A stretch of DNA of 14,138 bases from DATARN01 sp036264135 (lineage in GTDB: Bacteria > Actinomycetota > Acidimicrobiia > Acidimicrobiales > Palsa-688). Positions 1-6,893 of the stretch are shown here, piece by piece; position 1 is the stretch's first letter, and each line of letters begins with the position of its first letter. The translations under genes were made by a program, and so were the position numbers. The notes beneath the pieces were generated by a model. That model was not told the origin of the DNA and made no database searches. It saw only the letters and a program-made list of their open reading frames with translations. Location: positions 1 to 14,138 of the forward strand of contig DATARN010000166.1 of NCBI GenBank assembly GCA_036264135.1, given 5' to 3'.

Positions 1-22
1 GCGAGACGGAGGCGGAGGAACG

Positions 23-298
23 ATGACCGTGTTGAGCTGTTGGGAGGCCCGCTCCCTGGTATCTGACTACATCGACGGGGAGCTGGATGCGACCGTAGCC
101 CGAGATCTCGAGTCGCACCTGGAGACCTGCGCCTACTGCCCGCCGCTGTATGCCAGCTTGGTGACCGCGCTGGCGGCGATGAAGGCCGCCGACGTCGTCG
201 GTCCTGCCGTCGACCTCCTGGTTCAGAGGGTGGTGGCGGCCGTGAACACCGTCGGAGCGGTCCCCGACCTGGGACCCGAGAAAGGAGTCACCGGATGA
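23..298 (+). CDS. Small zinc-finger (zf-HC2 / anti-sigma type) protein
   Basis: This 91-aa protein has the N-terminal layout of the anti-sigma zinc-finger family: Cys6, a short acidic helix with the typical YIDGEL stretch (residues 16-21), then His32-x3-Cys36-x2-Cys39. In that family the H/C/C residues bind zinc and the domain holds an ECF sigma factor. The protein is short, and I see no convincing membrane helix after the finger, so it would be a soluble anti-sigma-like or zinc-binding regulator. The ATG at 23 is preceded by two GGAGG boxes (8-12 and 14-18), which supports this start. Its stop overlaps the start of the following reductase (ATGA), so the two are translationally coupled. A cognate sigma factor could lie just left of the window, but that is inference. 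The zinc-finger call is solid; the anti-sigma role is less certain. Confidence 0.8.
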   Translation: MTVLSCWEARSLVSDYIDGELDATVARDLESHLETCAYCPPLYASLVTALAAMKAADVVGPAVDLLVQRVVAAVNTVGAVPDLGPEKGVTG

Positions 299-1296
299 GG
301 AACGTCACCGAACCGGCCGCCACGCGCGTGGAGCGCCGTCCCGTCGAGGAGCGCAACTTCAAGGGGAGTGACCCCCGGGGCCGCCCCGACACCCTCGCCC
401 AAGCGGCCCAAGACAGCCTGGAGAGGCAGTGGCGCCAGGCCAAGTCCTACGACCGCCAGGCCGTCGTGGTCGGCAGCGACCTGGCGGCGCCGACGGGCAC
501 CTTGGTCATGACCCTCCAGGTCATAGACGAAGAGGGCTTCGATTTCCTCCCCGGGCAGTTCGTCGGGGTGGCTGCCCCGCGTGGCGGAACCCGCCGGCGG
601 CGCAGCCCCTACTGCATTCTCTCGGCGGCCGGCGACGGCTCGTTCCGCCTGCTGGTGCGAGTGGTCCCGGAGGGTCCGCTCTCGTTGCAGCTCGCCGAGC
701 TCTCGCCTGGCGACGCGCTCAACTTCCGGGGGCCGACCGGCAGGTCGATGCTGCCCCGCGAGACGGGGACCGACCTGGTCCTCCTGGCCACCGGGGTCGG
801 CGTGAGTCCCCTGCTGGCGCTGGCCAACCGACTGCTACGCGGCGGCGAGACGCGCCAGGTCCGCCTTCTTTGGGGCCTGCGGATGGAGGCGGACATCTGC
901 CTCCTTCCCGAGCTCAACGAGCTTGTCGCCGCCTACCCCAACTTCTCCTACCAGATCTCCCTGTCGCAGCCGGGGTCCGGTTGGCGAGGGTTGCGGGGCC
1001 GCCTCGGCGAGTCGGCGCCGGCGGTCATCGGTGACCTCCAGGGAAAGCACTTCTACCTGGTGGGCAACGGCGAGATGACCTCGGAGTTCGCCGCCGCCCT
1101 GCGCGAGCTCGGAGTCGACGAGACCATGGTGTACGAGGAGGCGTTTTTCCACGGTCGCCTCCGCGGCGATCCGGCAGCGGTGACGGCGTTGCGGACCCGC
1201 CTGCTGGGCGACGCCCCACTATCGCCAGTCATCGCGGGCGAGACGGTGCTGTTCCCGCTCGAGAAGCCGCTCGGAACGGCTCGCCGGGCGTCCTGA
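295..1296 (+). CDS. FNR-like FAD/NAD(P)-binding oxidoreductase
   Basis: This 333-aa protein belongs to the ferredoxin-NADP+ reductase superfamily. Seen in sequence: a charged N-terminal extension of about 50 residues, an FAD-binding beta-barrel with the flavin motif RSPYCILS (103-110; family pattern RxYS/T), a second flavin-side turn GPTG (146-149), the nucleotide-binding glycine loop LATGVGVSPL (164-173), VGNGEM (256-261) and the C-terminal VYEEAFF (279-285), which resembles the E-x-F ending of the family. No [2Fe-2S] ferredoxin domain is attached, so electrons would pass between NAD(P)H, FAD and a separate partner I cannot identify. The ATG at 295 has an excellent ribosome site, AAAGGAG at 281-287, seven bases upstream, and overlaps the zinc-finger gene's stop. 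Coupling with a zinc-finger regulator suggests a stress- or redox-controlled operon (inference). Confidence 0.85.
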   Translation: MRNVTEPAATRVERRPVEERNFKGSDPRGRPDTLAQAAQDSLERQWRQAKSYDRQAVVVGSDLAAPTGTLVMTLQVIDEEGFDFLPGQFVGVAAPRGGTRRRRSPYCILSAAGDGSFRLLVRVVPEGPLSLQLAELSPGDALNFRGPTGRSMLPRETGTDLVLLATGVGVSPLLALANRLLRGGETRQVRLLWGLRMEADICLLPELNELVAAYPNFSYQISLSQPGSGWRGLRGRLGESAPAVIGDLQGKHFYLVGNGEMTSEFAAALRELGVDETMVYEEAFFHGRLRGDPAAVTALRTRLLGDAPLSPVIAGETVLFPLEKPLGTARRAS

Positions 1297-1297
1297 C

Positions 1298-1313
1298 CGC
1301 CGGGTGGCCGGCG
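1298..1313. terminator. GC stem-loop between convergent genes (candidate bidirectional terminator)
   Basis: A perfect 6-bp GC inverted repeat (CGCCGG at 1298-1303, CCGGCG at 1308-1313) with a GTGG loop sits in the 30-bp gap between the stop of the reductase (1296) and the stop of the NRPS-like gene (1327, other strand). Its position fits a shared terminator. There is no T-run on either side, so it is not a canonical intrinsic terminator, and short GC palindromes are common in such DNA. Confidence 0.4.
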
Positions 1314-1326
1314 CAACGGGCTCGTC

Positions 1327-4300
1327 TTAGGCGTAGGGGAACGTCAAAATAGAGCGTCGGGGGGGACCGACGCCCGACAAGTGCCCGTCGGCGGCGCCGG
1401 CGGCTTCGACGTCCGCCGCCGTCGCTAGCGTCTCGACGGTGCGGTGCCGCAGCACCAACCGCCGATCGATGTCAGAGCCGATGCCGGCCGCCGCGGCGAG
1501 GGCGTCGAGGAAGGAGAACGACTGCCAGTAGTTGCCCTGTGGTCCCCGGGGTCGGCCGGCGGCCTCGGCCCACAGCGCCAGGAGGAGCGTCTCCTGGCTG
1601 GTGGCGGTCGCATCCGGCTCCCTGTCCTCGGAAGGTCGGGCCGCGGCCGTTTCGTGTCGCTGCAATTCGTGGTCCTCGACCACGAGCCGGGCCGGCCAGG
1701 CACACCCCGGGAGCCGGGTCCACAGATGTCGGCGCAGCTCCGGGAGTGCCGGCGCCGGCCGGTTGGCGCTGTGAACCACCGAGGCAACCAGTTCCGGCTG
1801 CCCTGCCGCATCCTCGTCGAGCGTGACTCGGGCTGCCGCCACCCCGGGGCAGCTGGCGATGGCCGCGGCCAGGGGGCCCGGCTCGATTCCGAAGCCGCGG
1901 AGGTCGAAGGTCGCCGATCGCTCCCCGAGCAGCTCGATCTCTCCGCCCGGCAGCAGCCGAGCCCGTCGGCCGGTCGGCAACCATTGACCGCCCGGGGGAG
2001 AGGCATCCGCGACGACTGACGCCTGGTGGCGCCGCCGGCCAGACCCGCCCGCCACGCTGGCTCCCGCCAGGTGGAGCTCGCCGACGGCGCCGACGGGAAG
2101 CCGACGCAGCCGCTCGTCGAGAACCTCGGCGGTCACGTTGGCCAGGGGCCGCCCGACGGTCACCCGCGCCGACGCCTCGGCCGCGGGAAGGGCACAGGCG
2201 GCGAAGGCGCACTCCGGCGGCCCGTAGAGGACGTAGAGGCGGGCCCCGGTCAGGCGTCGCCATCGTGGCCACAAGTCGGCGTCGAGGGGGCCGTTGGAGG
2301 CCACCACGATCGTGGGGACAGGTAGGTGCCGGGGGCGCCGGGCCAGGCCGTCGGCGAGGCCCCCGTCGAGCAGGTCCTGGAAGAGGGCGGGGCGACAGTC
2401 CAGGTCATCGAGGTGGCCGTCGGCCAGGAGGGTGCTGATAGCGGCGGCGTCGGGCGCCACGAAGTCGAGCTGCTGCCCGTTGGCCAGGGCGGCGAGCAGG
2501 CGAGGAAACGAGTCGCTGGCCGGGGTGTCATAGGCCGCCATGCGACGGGCCTGGGCCTCGCCCGGGCCGCCGAAGGCCAGTTCCTGTAGCCCGGCTGCCA
2601 TGGTGGCAAGCGCCCGGTGGTCCAGCGCCACCGGCCGCCCACCAGCGCCGGCGGCGGGCGGGTACCACAACAGTGCCGTCGCCGCCGCGTCGGCTGAGTC
2701 GGGGCCCACCGGCGGGGCCCGCCGGGCCGCCTGGGCGCTGAGCACGTTTACCCCGGGCGGGAGCGAGGCGACGCAGCCGGCGTCGGCCGCCCCGGACACC
2801 ACCACGTCGACGCCGGCGTCGGCGATGATCGCGGCCCAACGGTCGCGCGGCCCGAGCGGGTCGAGGCCGACATACGCGGCGCCGGCTTTCCACGCCGCCA
2901 GCACGGCCAGCACGGCGTCAGGGCCGGGTGGGGCCAGGACGGCGACAACCGATCCCTTGCCCGCCCCTGCGGCCTGGATGGCCGTGGCCAGCCGACCGGC
3001 CAGGACGTCCAGCTGGGCGAACGAGAGGCGTCGCCCGCCACCGGTCACCGCCGTCCGACTGGGCGTGCCCTGCGCCCACTCCGAAACGGCGGTATGCAGG
3101 GCGGGGGCCAGTGATGTCACCTCCGGTCCCCGTGACCAACGATCGAGCTGGTCGAGGTTGCGGTCGTCGAGGACGGCCAGATCGGAGATCGGCCGGGTGG
3201 GCGCGGCCGTCGCCTGGGCCAGGACGGTGGCGAAGTGGTCCAGGAGCCGGGTGACGGCCGGCAGGTGAAACACCCCCTCGGTGACGACGGCCAGCCGGTC
3301 GCCGCCGTCGACGAGGGAAAGCCCGAGGAAGGTGTTCAGGTACAGGCCGGCGCCCCACGGCGGCGCCCCGTCGGTGTCCGCGTCGGCGCCCCCCGCCAGG
3401 AAGTGCGGTTGATCGCCGTCGGCGGGAGGGAGCGGGCCGGCGGTGAGGCCGGGAAGGTCGACGCGGTCGCTCACGGTCACCGCCGCCTGGAACTTGATAC
3501 CTACCTGGGGCGCCAGCCCGTGGCGGGTCGCGGCGGGGCCGAGGTGCGCCTGGACGACGGCCTCGTAGGCCTCGTGGGGGTGGGCGAGCGAACGCAGCAG
3601 GGCACCGCGGGTGCGGGCGATGAGCTCGATGAACGTCGGGTCGCCGTCGAGGCGCAACCGGACCAGAACCTTCTTGGAGAAACAGCCGATGAGGCCCTCG
3701 ACGTCAGCCTGGTCCCGGTTGGCGACCAGGGTCGAGATGACCAGATCGTCCTGACCGGTGTAGCGGTGCACAAGCACGGCAAAGGCGGCGAGCGTGGTCA
3801 TGAAGACGGTGGCTCGCTGCGACCGGGCCAGCGTCCGCAGGGCGGTGGCCACCACCGGGTCTATCTCCAGGGTGAGGGGAGTGGTCGCCGGCTGCAGGCT
3901 GCCGGCGGGCCGGCGGGGATCATCGATGGGCAGCTCGGTGCGTAGGGGTGCGCCCGCCAACTCCTCACCCCAGAAACGCCGCTCCGCCGCCCCCGGGGCC
4001 CCGACGAGGGCGCGGTGCTCACGGCGGCACACCTCCTCGAACCGCACGGCAAGGGGAGCGAGGGGCGACGGTTCGCCGGCGGCGAACGCTCGGTACAACG
4101 TCGACAGTTCCCGTCGGAACGGGCCCACCGACCAGTCGTCGAAGACGCTGTGGTGCACCCGGATCACCAGCACGTGGTCGTCGGGGCCGAAACGCACCAG
4201 CACGGGGTCGAACAACGGCCCGTCGACGAGGTCCATCGGCCGTCGGCGGCCGTCGGCGATGAGGCGGCGTATCTCGGTGAGCCGCTGTTCCACTGGCTGC

Positions 4301-5481
4301 TCACCCATGTCGGTCATCGGGAGTCGGAAGGGCGAGGGTGGGAAAAAGTGCTGGGTGGCGGCCCCGGTCTCGATGGCAAACCGGGCCCGGAGGCAATCGT
4401 GGCGGGCGACGATTTCTCCCAGGGCTGCCTCCATGGCCCTCTGGTTGAGGGGGCCCCGGAAGCGACGCACCAGCGGCGAGATATTGAACGAGCCCGGAGT
4501 GAACTGCTCGTGCCACACCATGCCCTCTTGGGCTGGGGACACCGGCGCCGTCTTCGTTCCTGGTGGCCAACCGGCGCGGGTGGCCTCGGCGCCGGTTGAC
4601 GTCCAGCGCGAGACCGTGGCACCGGGAAACATCGTGGCCAGGCGTTCCGGCAGATCGGGGCCGCCGCGCCCTTCGAGCACGACGACGCGGGGCGAGGAGA
4701 GATCGCGGCCGCGTCCCGCCCCCTGGAGTAGGGCGGCGGCCAGCGCCGAGGACACGCCCAGGGCGGCGGGGCGGTTCGACTCGACCAGTGCTGCGAATGC
4801 TTCTGGGTCGCTCGTCGGGGCGGCCATCACGACTCCGCCGGCCGCCGCAGTGGGCCAGCGGATGGCGGTGCTAGCCGCCGGGCCGCCGATGGCGAAGGCG
4901 TGCAGGAACAGCTCCCCCTGGAGGGGAACGAGCAATGCCCGCTCGAGTTCGGCTTCCGTCCGCGCCCACGGGATGGCCGGTCGCATGGCGCCGGTGGGGT
5001 AGAGGATCTCGGCGGGATGGCCGGCATCGTCGAGTGGTGGCGGGCCGTCGTCGCCCCGCTCCACCAGGAGGTCGTCGAGGGTAACGCCGCCGACTGCCTG
5101 GAGCGGCGTGGGCGACACGACCGCCGCCGGGTGGCAGTCGCCCAGGGCGCGCGCCCGGTCTCCCGTCGACCAGCCCGGCGCCAGTGGGACCGCCGCCGCG
5201 CCGGCTTTGCGCACGGCGACATAGGCGACCGCCAGGTCGGACCAGTGCTGGTGATCGAACAGCAGCGCCACTCGGTCCCCCGGAAAGACACCCCGTCGGA
5301 CCAGTCCCCAGGCGGCGGCATTCGACTGGTCATTCCACTGCTCGTAGGTGAGACGACCGCCGCCGGAACTGGCGACGGCTGTATCGAGTGGTCGGCGGCG
5401 GGCGATATCCGCCAACCGCTGGGCCAGCGTCGGGGGGGACACCGTTTCCCAGCCGGGCCCCGTCAAACGGCAATTGCTCAC
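1327..5481 (-). CDS. Divergent NRPS-like protein: truncated A - C - degenerate A - degenerate carrier
   Basis: This is a 1384-aa protein. Residues 17-300 form an adenylation-like domain (LTYEQW, RKAGAAAVPL) whose A3 loop reads ILYPTG (159-164); it ends near motif A5, with no C-terminal subdomain or carrier. A condensation domain follows (about 312-740) with HHSVFDDW at 443-450, matching HHxxxDG except that the last Gly is Asp. A second adenylation domain (about 793-1280) has a non-canonical A3 (LLWYPPAAGAGGRP, 937-950), YGPPE at 1086-1090 instead of YGPTE, PTGRR at 1169-1173 where TGD is expected, LRGFGIEPG at 1194-1202, and no Lys at the A10 position (ELQRHET, 1272-1278). Residues 1295-1360 resemble a carrier but read QSFSFLDAL where GGxS is expected. 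No thioesterase is seen. The start is GTG; AGAGGGA lies immediately upstream, too close for ideal spacing, so a GTG at 5442 is possible. Peptide-bond formation by the C domain is plausible; amino-acid activation is doubtful. Confidence 0.85.
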   Translation of the reverse strand: MSNCRLTGPGWETVSPPTLAQRLADIARRRPLDTAVASSGGGRLTYEQWNDQSNAAAWGLVRRGVFPGDRVALLFDHQHWSDLAVAYVAVRKAGAAAVPLAPGWSTGDRARALGDCHPAAVVSPTPLQAVGGVTLDDLLVERGDDGPPPLDDAGHPAEILYPTGAMRPAIPWARTEAELERALLVPLQGELFLHAFAIGGPAASTAIRWPTAAAGGVVMAAPTSDPEAFAALVESNRPAALGVSSALAAALLQGAGRGRDLSSPRVVVLEGRGGPDLPERLATMFPGATVSRWTSTGAEATRAGWPPGTKTAPVSPAQEGMVWHEQFTPGSFNISPLVRRFRGPLNQRAMEAALGEIVARHDCLRARFAIETGAATQHFFPPSPFRLPMTDMGEQPVEQRLTEIRRLIADGRRRPMDLVDGPLFDPVLVRFGPDDHVLVIRVHHSVFDDWSVGPFRRELSTLYRAFAAGEPSPLAPLAVRFEEVCRREHRALVGAPGAAERRFWGEELAGAPLRTELPIDDPRRPAGSLQPATTPLTLEIDPVVATALRTLARSQRATVFMTTLAAFAVLVHRYTGQDDLVISTLVANRDQADVEGLIGCFSKKVLVRLRLDGDPTFIELIARTRGALLRSLAHPHEAYEAVVQAHLGPAATRHGLAPQVGIKFQAAVTVSDRVDLPGLTAGPLPPADGDQPHFLAGGADADTDGAPPWGAGLYLNTFLGLSLVDGGDRLAVVTEGVFHLPAVTRLLDHFATVLAQATAAPTRPISDLAVLDDRNLDQLDRWSRGPEVTSLAPALHTAVSEWAQGTPSRTAVTGGGRRLSFAQLDVLAGRLATAIQAAGAGKGSVVAVLAPPGPDAVLAVLAAWKAGAAYVGLDPLGPRDRWAAIIADAGVDVVVSGAADAGCVASLPPGVNVLSAQAARRAPPVGPDSADAAATALLWYPPAAGAGGRPVALDHRALATMAAGLQELAFGGPGEAQARRMAAYDTPASDSFPRLLAALANGQQLDFVAPDAAAISTLLADGHLDDLDCRPALFQDLLDGGLADGLARRPRHLPVPTIVVASNGPLDADLWPRWRRLTGARLYVLYGPPECAFAACALPAAEASARVTVGRPLANVTAEVLDERLRRLPVGAVGELHLAGASVAGGSGRRRHQASVVADASPPGGQWLPTGRRARLLPGGEIELLGERSATFDLRGFGIEPGPLAAAIASCPGVAAARVTLDEDAAGQPELVASVVHSANRPAPALPELRRHLWTRLPGCAWPARLVVEDHELQRHETAAARPSEDREPDATATSQETLLLALWAEAAGRPRGPQGNYWQSFSFLDALAAAAGIGSDIDRRLVLRHRTVETLATAADVEAAGAADGHLSGVGPPRRSILTFPYA

Positions 5482-5523
5482 TCCCTCTGACGGTAGGGAT
5501 ACGCCGAGAAATGAACATCGTCA

Positions 5524-5545
5524 GCGGTGACGTATTTCTCACCGC
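5524..5545. promoter_or_regulatory. Perfect 7-bp inverted repeat upstream of the NRPS-like gene
   Basis: GCGGTGA (5524-5530) and TCACCGC (5539-5545) form a perfect inverted repeat around the 8-bp spacer CGTATTTC. It lies in the 91-bp gap between the glycosyltransferase stop (5573) and the NRPS-like start (5481). It could be a regulator-binding operator or, in the transcript, a 7-bp hairpin with an 8-nt loop between the two cistrons. No T-run follows, which argues against a terminator. A related sequence lies in front of the glycosyltransferase (6758-6781). Confidence 0.45.
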
Positions 5546-5572
5546 ACGGGATTTGTCCGATGAGGCGCCGGC

Positions 5573-6754
5573 CTACCACCGCACCGGCTCACGTTGCGTC
5601 GCCACGCGGGTCAGCATGGCGGCCGCCATGTCGGGACCGGGCATGGTCGCCATCTCCGCCCGGATGCGTCGGGCGGCGTCGGAAAACGCTGAATCCGAAA
5701 GCAGCCGCCGCACCTGGGCGGCGACGGTCGACGCCGTGAGCTCGGCGGGCAGCAACCGCAGGGCGGCACCGGACGCCACGCAGGCGTCGGCGTTGTGGAA
5801 CTGGTCGGCTCCCTGCGGCGCCACCAAGAGGGGTCGCCCGGCGGCCAGCGCCGGCAGGATCGACGTGCCGCCCTGCGTCACCACGACGTCGACGTGGGGC
5901 AGCACGAGAGACAGCGGCAGATACGCCTCGAGGCGGACGTGGGCCGGCTGGGGAGGAAGCGCAGCGGTGTTGTCGGCCCCGACGGTGGCGATGACGTTCA
6001 CGTCCAAAGCCGCGACGCCTCGCAGGAGACGGGCTAGTGCTTCCCGGTTCCGGTTGAAGACGGTACCCAACGTCACATACACCGTCGGGCCGGCCGGCAG
6101 GTCGTGGATCCAGTCGGGCAGCACCTCGCCGGGCACGGTGTCGAGGCCGTCCAAGCTGCGAATGGGCCAGTTGACCTCGGGAGCCGGGGCGCCGCCCAGC
6201 TGGAGGCCGGCGGGGCACGAGTCGAGGTGGGCGTAGCGGTAGAGGCCGGCCAGGCGATCAGGTTCGAGCCCGAAGGACCGGTACAGGGGCGCCAGCATCT
6301 GACCGCTGAGCCGCGCCATGGTGAGCGGGCGGCGCAGCACGACGCTATGACTGGCCCACACCGCGCCCGCCAGCCGGGCGGCCAACGGGGCCGCCAGTTC
6401 CGCCTCGTCATGCACGATCAGGTCGGGCCGCCACCACTGCGCCAGGGGCACCAGATCGGCGGCTCGGGCCGGCGCCGCCACCCCGGCCAGCATCCGGGGC
6501 ACGAACGCCTCGAAGCGCGCCTTCCCCGGCGGCAGGCCATGCTGCTCCGGGTAGGCGACGCGGGCCGCCTCCATCTGGGCCGCCATGCCCAGCCCCGCCG
6601 GGAAGGCGAGGAACCCGGCGGCCTCGACGCGTTCACCGAACTCTGACGCGGTGGCAAAGGCAACCACGTCGCCCCGCCGGTCGAACGTCCGGGCTAACGG
6701 CACCAACTGGTTGAAGTGGCCGTAGCCGGGCAGGCAGGTGAAGAGAACACGCAA
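5573..6754 (-). CDS. MGT/UGT-family (GT-B fold, GT1) glycosyltransferase
   Basis: With the TTG start at 6754 the protein has 393 residues, typical of macrolide/UDP-type glycosyltransferases, and opens with MRVLFTCLPGYGHFNQLVPLAR as family members do. His13 sits where the catalytic base is found, and PDLIVHDE (110-117) supplies candidate partner Asp residues. The C-terminal donor half has GPTVYVTLGT (222-231), VRLEAYLPLSLVL (273-285), TQGGTS (293-298) and VAPQGADQFHNA (311-322), the last being the sugar-nucleotide Asp-Gln pair. Gln294 stands where most relatives have the donor-binding His, and the glycine loop is about one residue shorter. I chose TTG because the sequence upstream in this frame has no family similarity and runs into the regulatory region; an ATG at 6895 would add 47 residues. 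No clear ribosome site precedes the TTG. It is the first gene of a unit with the NRPS-like gene, so it may glycosylate that product (inference). Confidence 0.88.
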   Translation of the reverse strand: MRVLFTCLPGYGHFNQLVPLARTFDRRGDVVAFATASEFGERVEAAGFLAFPAGLGMAAQMEAARVAYPEQHGLPPGKARFEAFVPRMLAGVAAPARAADLVPLAQWWRPDLIVHDEAELAAPLAARLAGAVWASHSVVLRRPLTMARLSGQMLAPLYRSFGLEPDRLAGLYRYAHLDSCPAGLQLGGAPAPEVNWPIRSLDGLDTVPGEVLPDWIHDLPAGPTVYVTLGTVFNRNREALARLLRGVAALDVNVIATVGADNTAALPPQPAHVRLEAYLPLSLVLPHVDVVVTQGGTSILPALAAGRPLLVAPQGADQFHNADACVASGAALRLLPAELTASTVAAQVRRLLSDSAFSDAARRIRAEMATMPGPDMAAAMLTRVATQREPVRW

Positions 6755-6757
6755 CCC

Positions 6758-6781
6758 GACGAAATATACGTCACCGCGGTG
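6758..6781. promoter_or_regulatory. Palindromic motif upstream of the glycosyltransferase, related to 5524-5545
   Basis: Two overlapping palindromes occur here: GACG-aaatata-CGTC (6758-6772) and CACCGCGGTG (6772-6781). Read on the minus strand, positions 6777-6761 give GCGGTGACGTATATTTC, which matches GCGGTGACGTATTTC at 5524-5538 except for two extra bases. It lies just upstream of the TTG start of the glycosyltransferase, in the divergent region facing the LuxR gene, so it is well placed to be an operator. The regulator that would bind it is unknown. Confidence 0.4.
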
Positions 6782-6893
6782 GATGTTTCGCCTCTCGACC
6801 GCGCCTAATGTCGCATATATGGGCTGTTCAACTAGAGGGAGCCCGACATCGCCGGCATGACCTTCTGCGTTACGCCAACAGGGAATCGGAGCC

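Noticed and set aside
3794..5002. Long plus-strand open frame (402 codons) opposite the NRPS-like gene
   Set aside because: It has Arg/Ser/Gly-rich, low-complexity composition and no motifs, while the minus strand carries clear condensation and adenylation domains. It is a GC-rich shadow frame.
6800..6893. Possible -35-like TTGAAC on the minus strand upstream of the glycosyltransferase
   Set aside because: No acceptable -10 box lies at 16-18 bases spacing (TTAGGC is poor), so I do not call a promoter.
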